Numbered from the stretch's first letter, positions 32,997-45,147 are shown. The stretch is DNA of 64,000 bases from Aselliscus stoliczkanus (GCA_033961575.1 CM066734.1:84962501-85026500); one strand, 5' to 3'. Notes: generated by a model from the letters alone, not told the origin. Numbers and translations: made by a program.

Positions 32997-35639
32997 CTCA
33001 AAGGCCCTTTTGTTTGTATATGAGGCAGAAGACAACTGGTAAGTGTAAGACTGTATGGAAAGAAACCAGTGAACATAAGACAAGAATACAGGGCACAGTG
33101 AGGCTTTCTTGATTGTGTATTTGAGATGGATGGAGGGGGAAAGGAAGAATGAAGGAGAGGGAGAGGGAAATGGAGAAAAGAGAAAGGGCAGTTTATTAAT
33201 CAGTCATCTTTCTATTCTCAGGCTCAAGTGAACAAAAAGAGATTCTAAAGTGTTTCCCATGGTGAGTGCCTGGAACATAGTCAGAACTTAGTACATAAAA
33301 TACAGACAGACCTACATATAAAGAGACAGAGAAAGACAAGGAAGAAGTATAAGATCTTAGGGGGCAAACAACTCAAATTTTTTTTTTTCAAATTTGTGGG
33401 TGAACCCTGTTGATATAGGCTGATAATTGTCAAACTTAGAGACTTGAAAAGCAGTGTCAAAAGTTATCAGACAATCAAAAAGAGCTAATTACCTTTTTTC
33501 TTCTTTTCTTATTTTATTTGCACTTATAAATAATGCTGTAGCAAATAGACCTGTTACATAAATTGTTTCATATATTAGATAACTTTCTTACAAACAATTC
33601 CTGGAAGTAGAATAAGTATGATAAACAATGAAATACAAGGAACTTTTTTGCATACTGAATCATTTCAATTTCCCCACAATAGTCCAGGAAGTCTTAATAT
33701 CTCCTTTAAATGAATGAGGCTCAGTTTAGTGTCTTGCCTGAGTGAAAAACAAAGCTAGGATGCAAACTGATTCAATAACCAGTCATGTTCTTTCTCCAAT
33801 ATTGTACTATACTAGCTTCTTCATTTATTATCTCCATTTTGGAGGCCATGGAAGTGATAAAAGAGTGTGGTGGGGCAAACTTTAGCCTGGAATAATTCAA
33901 GATGGTAAAGTGGTAGGAGCTAGCTCTAGAAGCAGACTGGAAGAGCTAATTTGAACTTTCTATATCTTTGATTAATTAAGAATGAGAAACAACAGTCTTA
34001 CCATAAATTCTCTCTGCTGGTAGATATTATTGATCAAAACTCAGTAGGAAAAAAATAACTAGAAGAATGCTTTGATGACAAAAATTTGGGGGGGAAATTA
34101 CCTTAAATCAAGGTTAAATCAAGGTGTGTGCTTTCAATGAAAAATAAAGGTTTTCGTCAAAAATTGAAATGCAAAGGATATTATCAGTCAGGAAATTTAA
34201 AAAAAAGAAAAGTGGGGACATGGGGAAATCCGCTGAAGTCCTGAAATCACCTAAGTGAGACTGATTCAAGTTTCTCAGCTTGTCAAAACTATTAAGAGTC
34301 ATTATATGTAGTGCCAGAACCCAATAGCTGCTTCTAGGCAGAAGGCCTTCTATCATGACCACATTGTCCAATGTCTGTAAACATATTATTCATATATTTA
34401 ATCCTGTTTTCTAGCTGCATATAGCAGAAAGGCTAGTCTGATACCAGCTACTCTATCACATTTGAAAGCAGAAGGATACATGTATATTTTTTTAATGTTT
34501 ACAAGATTTATCTAGGTGGTAGGATATATGCTTTTTGTATTTTAAAAAAAATGTAATAAATGTTACTTTCACAGAAGAAAAAAAAAGTCATTGAAGCTGT
34601 TTTTATCCCACAGTGACCTCTGTTTAATACATTGTGGGTGAACCCATTACACATGAATACCATGGCCTCATGAATCTTGTTTCCTTATGAAAGTGTGTTT
34701 TTCCTGCTCTGAATCATCCTGTAATTCACTCCAAAGGGTTTCCATCTGTTTAGATCAAGTGTGAAAAAGAATGTCTTGAATCACATACTTAATTTTGTGC
34801 AATAAATATGCATATGGCAATGTAGCAAGGTCATGCCACACACTTTACACTCAGCTATATGAGCAAGAAATGCAGTGTCTTCTTATTTTAAAACTGATCT
34901 CATCTCCCATGCCAACTGAGACATCTCTTCCCGTTTAATTACTTCTTTCAGGTTAACTCTCTTTCGGGTAAGTTTTCAGTCCTTTTAGAATATCTCCTTT
35001 TCCCCTTTCTCCTCTCCAATATGTTTGCAAAAATGATGGAAATCATGTGATTTTAACTATTGGAGGAGAGTGCTTATGTTCCTCACCTGTAGGTCTTCAT
35101 GCCTTTTCTTGGTTTCTGGGTTTATGAAGTAGTTGAAGACGGTTTGGCCCTGTGCATTCTATGATGACATTTACTGATATGTGGCTGGTCATTCTAGCCC
35201 TGTGGAGTATTGTGCAGGTACCCACTGCTGATGTCAGTAGATGCAGCCATTGGTTTTTTTTCTCAAGAAGTCCCCACACATTGCTGCCTATTTGTCCTGC
35301 GCCCATGTCTCCAGTCTTCTCATTGCCCTCTTATCTCCTGCACTGTAGAATCAAACACAACCTCTCAGGTTCATTTCTCCAGATCCATCCTCCACCTGTG
35401 TTCCTTTCCATTGTTCACCATGTTAAATATGGCTCAAGCCAAAGGCAAGGCTTTGCATAGACCTACACAAATAGCTCAGACACTCTGTGATCCCCCATAC
35501 CTATCTAGATGGTTTCACAGGCTTCCCTTAAGACTCAAGCTAAAGATAGGATATCAAGGTTATAGGCATCTGACCAACCTGCCCTACTTCCTCCTCTCTT
35601 CAAATACTTCATACTTTCATCCATTCTAAAGCATATATT
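32997..35639. other. Mostly unique DNA
   Basis: No gene recognised. 33640-33820 may be a decayed reverse MIR ('gaggctcagtttagtgtctt'). Purine-rich run at 33120-33190. Two overlapping plus-strand frames at 35152-35629 have no recognisable motif and no coding signature I can point to. Confidence 0.4.
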
Positions 35640-37468
35640 ATTTCATATTTTACCATTACTTATATTTATCTTCATAACTATGTGCAAGAAATTCTCTGGG
35701 ATGAATGCCCAAGAATATACCTGGCCATGGGCCATAACAATAATGAACATACCACTTCACACATCCACAGGAGAACGTATAAGTATCCATTACTACATGC
35801 CCTGACCAACACTTTGTATGCACATTTCTAATGTTTGCTGTTCTGATAGCTTTAACATGGGCATCTCACATTTGCTTTATTTAATTTATCTGATTACAGC
35901 ATTTGAGGCATCTCTTTATGAACTTGTTAGTCATTCTTTATATTGCCTTTTCATATCCTTAATCCATTTTTCTAGGTGTCTTGTGTTTTTTATTGATGTT
36001 GTTACTGGTGTTTTCCTATATTTTTATATATTAGATTTATAATTTTTAACTTTCACAATGAAGTCATTAATTCATGCAGAATTGCCTCTGCATAAACAGT
36101 GTGAAGTAAAAATCCAAATTTCCTTTGTTTTCATGAGTGAGAATTTTCCCAATCTGTTCTTTCATTTTTAATGCCACTTTATTTGTCAGCTATATAAGTT
36201 CCCCATATACACAAGCCAATTTCCGAGCTCTTTATTCTATTTCATTGGGCTATTTGTTCCATAACCAATAATGTTTTAAACCACATAATTGTCATAATAT
36301 CTGATATAGTAAATCCTCTCTCTTAGTTTTTTCAAATATGACTTAGCTATTCATGGATTTTATTTGTTCAAACAAATTTTAGTTTTTCAAGTTCTTCAAA
36401 AAATATAGATGGAGTTTTGATTGGAATTGTATTGAGTTTGTACATTCAATTGAGGAAAACTGACAACTTTACTACATTAAATCATTCCATCCACTTATTC
36501 AAAACTTCTTGTATATTTTTAATGGAAATTTAAATATTTCTCCATGAAGATATCGGATTTCTTTGTCAGGCTGGCTCCAAGAAATCTATTCATTTTGGGT
36601 GACATTATAAATAGCATCTTATTTCAAATATATTTTCTAGTCTATAGTTGCTGGTATAGGAAAATAAAATTGATTTTTATAAATTGGTCTTGTACCAAAA
36701 TTTGCTAAACTTTTCTTTTAGTTCTAATAGTGTTCTCTTAATTTTGTTGGGATTTCTATTCATATGTGATCATTTCACAGCTAAAATGACACTATGTAAT
36801 ACTAACATTTAGCACTCTTTTGGTTGGCATGCTGTAGACATGGAAGAAAACTTCATATTCTCCCTTTTCTCTCAACCCATATACTCAAAATCATTCCCCA
36901 TTGGTAATAACAATTTTAAAAATTAAAAAGAGCCAGTAGCCACAATGTGAAAATTCTCTACAACGCTCTTTTTCTATTTTCTTGCTTAAATTTTCTTTTA
37001 TCATTTTATTTTCAGATTTTGAATTAGTTGAATTTTATATATTCTATAATTTTGGTTATGGTTACCTTTATAATTTTCATATGCATAATTTGACTTAAAA
37101 TCTGAAACAATTTATCTTTCTTCTTGCTGAATAAAGGTCTTCAGAATTGTTCGCTATAATCATGTTACTCCTCTTATACACATTATTAGTGTCTAACATT
37201 TTATTTCTACTTGTGTTTTACCTCCAAAGTATTCAGTATTGCTTTCATTATTTTATAATTAGTAATTATTGAGATATCCCATGTTTACCAATTTCTTTTT
37301 GTCACTTCTTGCTTCTTGTTTCTTCCATCTACATTCAATGATTCCTAAAGTAGACCCTTGAGTAATTTTTTTCAGTGAGAATCTATAACTAGTAAATTCT
37401 TTCAAGATTACTCTTAAATATCTTCATTTTACCCTTGTCCTTAAATGATAGTTTAGTTTGGTATACTA

Positions 37469-37547
37469 TTGGGTTGTTGGAAAAATCATGACGCATTTTT
37501 GCAATAAAAAACAGAAAAAGTACGGCATGACTTTTCCAACAGTCCAA
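37469..37547. mobile_element. 79-bp mariner-type miniature inverted-repeat element
   Basis: Starts 'ttgggttgttggaaaaatca' and ends 'tgacttttccaacagtccaa'; the two ends are near-perfect inverted repeats of about 25 bp. TA dinucleotides flank both sides (37467-37468 and 37548-37549), the target duplication of the mariner/Tc1 superfamily. Size and design resemble the primate MADE1 element, but the sequence is different. It carries no transposase. Confidence 0.88.
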
Positions 37548-37739
37548 TAGATTGGCAACTATGCTTTCTTTAAAGATATTTTTCTTCTTTCTTCTGTCTT
37601 CTATGGTTGCCACGGGGAAGTCTACTGCCAATCTAATCACCTGCGTTTGTAGATAATGTTTTATCTTCTCATTTAGTTTTTTTAGGTTTTATTTTATGTC
37701 TTTGGTGTTCTAAAGTTTTATTATGATGAGTCCAAGTAC

Positions 37740-37782
37740 AGATTTATTTATTTATTTACTTACTTACTTATATATTTATTTT
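37740..37782. repeat. (TTTA)n/(TTAC)n low-complexity run
   Basis: Tetranucleotide repeat 'atttatttatttacttactt' within the ancient L1. Confidence 0.85.
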
Positions 37783-37810
37783 ATCTTCCTTGGGGTTCAC
37801 CACAAAATTC

Positions 37811-39000
37811 AACTTTGAGCTTATTATTAACCTGCTATATAGAAGTCCAGTTAAGACAGTGACATATGAGGAGCTAGCCTAATGAATGAGCTGCCAAGTC
37901 ATTCCAGTATGGAAAATAGTTTGTTTAGACCTCATTAGCTTTCCATGCTACAAAATCGTATGAATTGAGTTAAACATGCTGGTAACATGCCTTTGGCATT
38001 TATCATAGTCAGCATTAGCCATATACATACTATTCCTGTGTTGTCTGTAAATCATAGTTGAAAACATTATGTTACAAAACTAAGATGTGAACAGTTCCAA
38101 ATTGCTCTACCTCTACTACCAATTATTAACCTTTCTCTCCTTCATACTGGCTCTGAGAAACAGAAGTATCTTTTCCTCTTTCCAAGTTTCACCCACATTT
38201 TTCTTCCACTATCTCTGGCATTTGGCTCAGTAATTATATCTTCATTCCAAGGTAATTTAAATCTTTTCCATTCCACCCATTCCCTCCTTACAGGTAAAAA
38301 AATCAAGTTTCACACTTTCTAAAAAATAAAAACTTTCCCATCTCCCTTCATGTCCTTCAAGCTAATGATCTCTCTCTGCCACCCTAACAGCCAAATTTCA
38401 CAAAGGAGGGAGAGCTCTCCTATACCACCTGCCAGCCTACACATACCAATTCCATTCCAGCTCTGTGGCAATTTGGCTTCCCTTACTACCACTCACTGAA
38501 ACCACCGCAGGCAAGATTATTAATGACTTCCTGACCTCTAAAACCAAAGGAGTCTTTTCAGGACAAATCTTATTTATATACTCTAGGGCTTAAGACATAT
38601 ATGCCTAATTTTTCATTACTAACTCTATGATTAGAATGCTTTTCTTGTTTTTCAAATTACTCCTCCTTGGATCACTTCTCATACTGTTCTACTTTACATA
38701 TTGTACTCCTCTGCTTGCCTTTAAGTGAGGAGGATCTTTGGGGACATTTCTGATCTTTTTCTCATACCCACTTCTATGGCTTCGTCTAGTAATTAAAAAC
38801 TAAAGACCCTGAAATATCTATCTCTATTCCTTACCTTTCCTGAGACCTAGACCAAATTTTCAACAGCAAGCCTGACAACTTCGGCTGAATGTCTAACTGC
38901 ATCTCAAATTCACTGTGTCCAAACATAAGTCCTTTCCTTTTCCTTTCAAAGTGCCACTATCATTCATTGCTTAAATCTAGAACACAGTAATTCTCTAGTC
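37811..39000. other. Non-coding; 38400-38990 resembles a decayed LINE
   Basis: 'aatgtctaactgcatctcaa' and 'cactgtgtccaaacataagt' recall an ancient CR1/L2-type LINE interior, but I cannot confirm it. 37811-38400 appears unique. Confidence 0.35.
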
Positions 39001-39199
39001 CAATGCTGTCCAATAGAACTTATGATGATGATGAAAATGTTCTGTGTCTGTGTTGTCCAATATGGTAATGCTAGGCGCTTGTGACCACAGAGCACTTGAA
39101 ATATGGGTAGTATGACTGAGGAAATAAATCTTTAGTGTATTTAATGTTATTAATTTAAATTTAAATAGCCATATACTGCTGTCCTATTGGAAAGCACAG
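39001..39199. mobile_element. hAT-type non-autonomous DNA transposon with target duplication
   Basis: Starts 'caatgctgtccaatagaa' and ends 'cctattggaaagcacag': terminal inverted repeats. An 8-bp target duplication 'ctctagtc' / 'ctgtagtc' lies at 38993-39000 and 39200-39207, the length expected for hAT elements. 199 bp, no coding capacity. Confidence 0.85.
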
Positions 39200-39207
39200 C
39201 TGTAGTC

Positions 39208-39660
39208 TTTCCTGTCACCTAAATCACTTTTTTTCATGAGGTCCCATCGGTTGTAACTCCTACATTTATATTGAAAACATCCTTCTCAAAGCAATCTCTA
39301 CTGTTATCATTTGAAAATACCAATCTGTGTATGTCCTTTTCTTGTCCCAAATGACTTCGTTAATCTATATATTATATAGGTTAATTTTATATTTTATATA
39401 AGACAATAACTGAACTTCTACTCATACCTATAAACCCTTCTATGATCTAGAATGCCTTCTTCCCAGCCACCCTCTCACAACCACCACACTTCCAGCACCT
39501 TCCCTGACAAGCATACTCAACTCTTTGCTTTGTTCCTAGGTACCCAGTAACACCTCTAAGTCATTGCACACTCTGTACTTCAACCTAGTATATACCTCTC
39601 TCAGTTCCATGAATTTCTATTCTATCTAAAGGACCAGATCATAATGAAAAACTAAAACCA
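39208..39660. other. Unique DNA
   Basis: Nothing recognised. Confidence 0.45.
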
Positions 39661-39678
39661 TTTTCCTTAAGAACAAAA

Positions 39679-41850
39679 ATGGGGCCAGGTTTTCCACTTT
39701 CACCAATTTATTATATTCAACATAGTACTGGAAGCCCTAGCCAAAGCAATCAGACCAGAAAAAGAAATAAAAGCATACAAACTGGAAATAAGGAAGTAAA
39801 AGAGTCATTATTTGCAGACAACATGACACTATATATGGAGAACCCTAATGATTCTACCATAAAACTATAGAACTGATAAGTGAATTCAGTAAAATAGAAG
39901 GATACAAAATTAATATTCAGTAATTAGTTGCATTTTTATACACCAATAATGACTACCAGAAATAGAAATTCAAAAAATAACCCTATTGGGCTTGCCAAGT
40001 GGCTCAGTTGGTTAAAAGTTAGCTTAAGAGTGTGAGCTCTGAGCAACAGGGCCGCCAATTCGATTCCAACAGGGGCCAGTGACACTGCACCTGAGTTGAG
40101 CTGCCGCTGAGCTGCCAACAGGTGGCAGGATGGCTCAGCTGGTGTAACAACAAGACTGCCTGTTCGATGGTGGGTTACACCCACTCACAACTAAAACTGA
40201 ACTTGGCACCTTGAGCTGAGCTGCCACCCAGATGACTCAGTGGATAGAACATGTGTGCTCTTAACAACAAGGCTGCTGGTTCAACTCCCGCATGGGATGA
40301 TGGCTATGCCCACCTGCAGCTAATTAAACACAGCACCTTGAGCTGAGTGGCACAACTGGACTTGGAGCTGAGCTTGCTGTGCCCTCCACAACTAAGATTG
40401 AAGGACAACAACTTGGCTGTTCCCCTTCCCCAATTCCCAAGCTCTGTTCCCTCCTCCAATTCCACAATAAAATCTTTAAAAAAATAAAATAAAATTACCC
40501 CATTTACAATTGCATCAAAAAAATAAATAAAATACCTAGGAATAAATTTAACCAAGAAGGTAAAAGACCTGTACTTGGAAAATTATGAGACCCTGAAGAA
40601 GATATAAATAAATGGAAGCATATACCATGCTATCATGGATAAGAAGAATCAACATTGCTAAAATGTCCACACTACCAAAAACAATCTATAGATTCACTGC
40701 ATTCCCTATCAAAATATCAATGGCATTTTTCACAGAACTAGAATAATCCTAAAATTTATGCAGAACCATAAGAGACCTCAAACAACCAAAGCAATCTGAG
40801 AAGGAAGAACAAAGTTGGAAGTATCACACTACCTGATATCAAATTATGATTACTTTGAGGCCATAGTAATCGAAATAACGTGGTACTGGCATAAAAACAG
40901 ACACATAGATTAATGGAACAGAATGGAGATCCCAGAAATAAACTCATCCCTTTATGGTCAATTAATATGTGACAAAAGAGGCAAGAACATACAATATGGT
41001 ACAGACACTCTATTCAATAAATGGTATTGGGAAAACTGGAGAGGTACATGCAAAAAAACAAAAAAAAATATGAAACTAGACCACCTTCTACACCATATGC
41101 AATAATAAACACAAAATGAATTAAAGACTCAACTGTAAGCCCTGGTGTAAGGCCCAAAACTGTAAAACTCCTAGAAGAAAACATAGGCAGTAAACTCTCA
41201 CATTGTTTTTAGACATATTGTTTTGGATAAGTCTCTTCAAGCAAGGAAAACAAACAAAAAAATAAATAAATGGGACTACATCAAGATAAAAAGTTTTTGC
41301 ACTGCAAAGGAAACCATCAACAAAACAAAAAGACAACTTACTCAATGGGAGAAGATATTCACCAATGATACAACCTATAAGAGATTAATATCCCAAATTT
41401 ATAAAAAACACATACAAGTTAACACCCAAACAACAAACAATCTGATTAAAAAATGGACAGAGAACCTAAATAGACATTTCTCCCAAGAGGACAGACAAGT
41501 GGCCAATAGACATATGAAAAGATGGTCAATGTCACTAATCATTATAGAAATGCAAATTAAAACCACAATGAGATAACATCACCTCACACTTGTCAAAATG
41601 GCCATCATCAATAAATCAACAAACAAGTTTTGGTGAGGATGTGCAGAAAACGGAACCCTTGTGCACTGTTGGTGGGATGCAAATTGATGCAGCCATTATG
41701 GAAAAAAATATGGAGCTTCTTCAAAAAATTAAAAATAGAATTACCTTATGACCTAGTAATCCCACTTCTGGGTATATATCTGAAGAAATCCAAAACACTA
41801 ATTCAAAAAGATATATACACCCATATATTCACTGCAGTGCTATTTAGAAG
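39679..41850 (+). pseudogene. L1 ORF2 reverse transcriptase and C-terminal remnant
   Basis: The frame at 39679-39870 contains 'SLFADN' where the reverse transcriptase catalytic box should read F-A-D-D, so the second aspartate is asparagine. Further open pieces lie at 41223-41576 (post-RT region, 'KTNKKINKWDYIKIKSFCTAKE') and 41630-41866 (C-terminal). A SINE, frameshifts and stops break the frame. Non-functional. Confidence 0.83.
39988..40484 (+). mobile_element. Multi-tRNA-unit SINE, three units with middle one shortened
   Basis: Units begin near 39988, 40125 and 40228. The second lost its central part ('ggtgtaacaacaagactgcc'). The tail is 'gccctccacaactaagattg', 'acaacttggctgttcccc', with a duplicated 'ccctcctccaattcc' stretch and A-rich end. 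An A-rich target duplication around 'aaaataaccccatt' is likely. Confidence 0.9.
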
Positions 41851-41869
41851 GTTCCAAACAAGCTGAACC

Positions 41870-42209
41870 CAAACAGTCCCACACCAAGACACATCATAGT
41901 TAAAATGGCAAAGTTAAAGACAGAGACAGAATCCTAGAGGCAGCAAGAGAAAGACAGCAGGTTACATACAAAGGAACTCCTGTTAGACTAACAGCTGACT
42001 TGTCTACAGAAACTCTGCAGGCCAGAAGGGAGTGGCAGGAGATACTCAAAGTGACACAAAATAAAGGCCTACAACCAAGATTGCTCTACCCAGCACGGCT
42101 ATCACTTAAAATTGAAGGAGAAATAAAGAGCTTCTCAGAAAAGAATAAGCTTAAGGAATTCATTACCACCAAGCCAGCATTGCAAGAAATGTTAAAAGGG
42201 CTTTTTTAA
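41870..42209 (+). pseudogene. L1 ORF1 C-terminal remnant
   Basis: The open part (42000-42209) reads 'LQARREWQEILKVTQ', 'LQPRLLYPARLSLKIEG' and 'FITTKPALQEMLKGLF' and stop, the C-terminal domain of the L1 RNA-binding protein. The N-terminal coiled coil is absent because of truncation or rearrangement at about 41856. Confidence 0.82.
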
Positions 42210-42229
42210 ACAAAAGAAAGGGGTAAACA

Positions 42230-42884
42230 AGCTAAACCAGGGAGACCAGGAATACAAATAACAAAATGGCAATACGTATGCACCTATCAATAATTATTTT
42301 AAATGTGAATGGGCTAAATGCTGCAATCAAAAGACAGAGAGTGGCTGAGTGGATAAGAAAATAGGACACCGGTATATGCTGTTTACAGATGGAATAAGAT
42401 ATTTCATGCAAATGGAAATGAGGGAAAAAAAAGCTGGAGTACCAATACTTATTTTGGACAAAATAGACTTTAAAATGACTACAATAAAAGACAAAGAAGG
42501 GCACCATAATCCTAATAAACATCTATGCACCCAACATAGGAACACCTAATTACATATAACAGATTTTGACAGACATAAAGACAGAGATCAACAGTAACAC
42601 TATCATAGTAGGGGACTTCAACACCATTGTCACCAATGGACAGATCCGTTAGACAGAAAATCGACACAGAAAGAGGGGCCTTAAATGATACTTTAGACCA
42701 GCTGGACTTCGTTGATATTTTTAGAGCATTTCACCCTGAAAAAACAGAATATACATTCCTCTCAAGTACACATGGGACATTTTCCAAGATAGACCATGTT
42801 ATGCCACAAAAAAAGTCTCAGTAAATGTAAGAAGACTGAAGTCATATCAAGCAGATATAAAGGAAAAACTGATGATTGTGGGCT
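42230..42884 (+). pseudogene. L1 ORF2 endonuclease remnant
   Basis: Apurinic-endonuclease-like domain of ORF2p in broken frames. The nucleotide sequence 'gtaggggacttcaacaccat' encodes the GDFN motif, and the frame at 42627-42824 contains 'DTLDQLDFVDIFRAFHP' and 'GTFSKIDHV', corresponding to the domain's C-terminal SxxDH motif. The domain is complete enough to recognise, but frameshifts split it, and it runs into non-coding sequence at about 42885. Confidence 0.82.
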
Positions 42885-43611
42885 GGGAGGGAGTGGGGAA
42901 GAGGGAGAGGGGGAAGGTTTTGGACAGTGTAGATGGGACTACAATGTTGCTGCAGGGATATGGGGGCAGTTTTGGGAATGTAATTGATAATATTGTGAAG
43001 AGACTGTTATGTTGTGTGAAATAAGTCAGTCAGAGAAGGGCAGGTACCATGTGATCTCACTTGTGTGTGGAGTCGGAAGAGCTGAGGGAACGATCAAAGT
43101 AAACAGACTCCTAGATGTAGAGGGAAAGCTGAGGGTTGCTAGTTGGGAGGGGGATGGGGATGGGGGGGAAGGGGAAGGGATTAGACAGCATAAATAGGCA
43201 ACTACAATATTGCCACAGGGATATGAAACACAGTTCAGGGAATATAATAATGTTGTAAAAATTTTGTGGTGTGTCAGATAGTCACATGTCTTGTTGGGGA
43301 GACCACTTCATGGATGGAGTAGAGGCTTGATCACTGCACTGTACACCTGAAGCTGATGTTGTATAGTATGGTATGCCAGCTGTAACTGAATATGTGGATG
43401 GTCACGGGATGTGAAGTATACTGTGGAGGGGAGTCAGGGGAGTTGTGATGGATATGTATGATATGGGGGGGAGTGGGGTGGCGAACTGGGGGAGGGGGGT
43501 TGTCACTTTGGGGGGTAAGGAATAAAACTATTGCATTGTGTTGTACACCTGAAACTAATTTTAAAAAAAAAGTGAACTCTTAAAAAAAAAAAAAAAGTAC
43601 AGCACACCTGA

Positions 43612-43980
43612 CAATGATAATAAGTGACTGTGTGACTGGTCTCTGAATTACCATGGTATATTATTTTATCGTTATTTTAGAGTATACTCTTTCTACTGAT
43701 AAAAACAGTTTGCTTTAAAATATATATATGCCATGCTACACTGGCAGAAGCCTCATACATTCTGCATTTACATCTCAATTGAATCATTTTCTCTTGTGTT
43801 TGATTTATTCTCATGTTGTTTTGTACAGTAACACATTGTACAGGCTTGTAGCCTAGGCATGTAGTGGGCGATGCCATCTAGGTTTGTGCAAGTACATCTA
43901 TGATGTTCACTCAAGGACAAAATCACCTAATGACACATTTCTCAGGATGTATCCTCTTCATCAAGTGACACATGATGTAT
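43612..43980. mobile_element. Fossil DNA transposon fragment
   Basis: 'agtatactctttctactgat', 'tgtacaggcttgtagcctag', 'gccatctaggtttgtgcaag' and 'acacatttctcaggatgtat' match an ancient mammalian DNA transposon that I remember but cannot name. The outer ends 'aagtgactg' and 'caagtgaca' may be remnants of inverted repeats. Confidence 0.5.
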
Positions 43981-43984
43981 TCAA

Positions 43985-45147
43985 ATACAGTAGCTGTATA
44001 TATTAGTTAGACAGACTAATCTGCTGTAATAAACAGACTCAAAATGTAATGACAGCAGAGATTCATTACACACTCAGATAGCAACCCAAGGTAGGTGCTT
44101 CTGATTGCCTTATGGAGGAAAGAAACAGTCTGCGTTTTACAGTCATTCTAGGCTAACTCCCCAGCCATATTCAACACATGCCTTACAAGCTCACTCTGGT
44201 CTTCATGTCACCAATCCATCCTTTGTGAATAGGTCAAGGCATGAGAAGAACCCTAAAGGAGGCTTGATGAATCAGATCTGAAAGTTGCACAGCTCACTTC
44301 CATTCACTAGAACCCACTGACTAGAACCAAGTCACGTGGCCACATCCAATTGCAAAGAAGGCTGGGAATTGTAGTCCAGCTGTTTGCTAAGGCAACCCTC
44401 ATTGTACGATTTTAGTTTAGGACTTGAGATATATTTGTGTCCTCTATTCCCTAGATGATTTTGTATTTTATTTTTCATTTTAATTATCTTAGAGTTTATA
44501 TATTTCATTATAAGATATCTCAAATTCATTTTAAAAGAATACAGAGTGAAAATTATAAAGCAAAAATCATAAATTTGATTAATATCAGCAAGTGTATAGC
44601 ATTACACAGTTCATAGTATTATACAGTTCATAAAGGGCTTTCACACTTTAGTTTATTTTTTTAAAGCAATCCTTTGATACAAGCAGAAAACTGTTGTTAC
44701 TACCACTTTTTTAAATATAGGTGTGATTCAGGTAAATGACTTACCTGACATTGCCCCATTACACTCATTCTAACAGTTATTTAAATGTGGGAAACATTTA
44801 GTTGTCCTTGAAATCCATCAAAAAATGTAAATGTGTGTTTTTCCAACCTTTTTAAGAAGTATTTTTCTTGATTCAAACACAAAGAATATATTCATCCAGA
44901 GCTCATGCTGAGGTCCATTTTGTAATAGATTCACATAGCTCAGCAAAGCTCACCTCAACCACAACTGCAAAATGCACATGGAAATACAAGCGCAGGTGAT
45001 GACACTGCAAACAGGCTCCCTCTGAGCTAGCTATCTTTATGCTCTAAGAAAAATAAATAAACATTTGCAAAAGAGACAAGAAGAGAAAGCTCTTGAAGCA
45101 CAAGAGTCTGCCACTTACTTTGGTTTAAGGGGTTTAGATGGTGTAAC
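43985..45147. other. Non-coding, part LTR-like
   Basis: 43985-44400 has LTR-like wording ('cgtggccacatccaattgca', 'aaggctgggaattgtagtcc') but is unassigned. 44630-44770 may be a decayed reverse MIR. The remainder is unique. Confidence 0.35.

Larger units (their letters stand above)
35640..37810 (-). mobile_element. Ancient L1, long antisense fragment
   Basis: Reads in reverse as an old L1: 'ccatttttctaggtgtcttg', 'tattctatttcattgggcta', 'ggaattgtattgagtttgta' and, further on, 'tggttgccacggggaagtct'. The sequence is very diverged and the internal boundaries between old L1 pieces are unclear. Confidence 0.7.
39661..41855 (+). mobile_element. L1 ORF2 segment lacking both ends
   Basis: Starts in the reverse-transcriptase region and runs to the C-terminal part ('gaattaccttatgacctagt' at about 41739), stopping at about 41850 without reaching a 3' UTR. 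It is interrupted by a SINE at 39988. It directly abuts the ORF1-bearing piece that begins at about 41856. Confidence 0.85.
41856..43597 (+). mobile_element. L1 with ORF1 end, ORF2 endonuclease and 3' UTR but no reverse transcriptase
   Basis: ORF1 from mid-protein to stop (41870-42209), intergenic spacer, ORF2 endonuclease region (about 42290-42884). Then an abrupt change at about 42885 into 3' UTR-like sequence, a short ORF2 tail ('gaaataagtcagtcagagaa' at 43018), and a second 3' UTR copy ending with 'gttgtacacctgaaactaat'. The 3' part is unusually G-rich compared with the sister copy at 4247-4837. Confidence 0.8.

Noticed and set aside
35152..35629. Two overlapping plus-strand frames of 102 and 139 codons
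   Set aside because: They use different frames of the same DNA and show no recognisable motif.
42885..43560. G-to-A hypermutation of the sister copy by APOBEC3
   Set aside because: Other L1 copies in the window carry A at the comparable sites, so A is the likely ancestral state. The A-to-G direction is preferred, though not proven.
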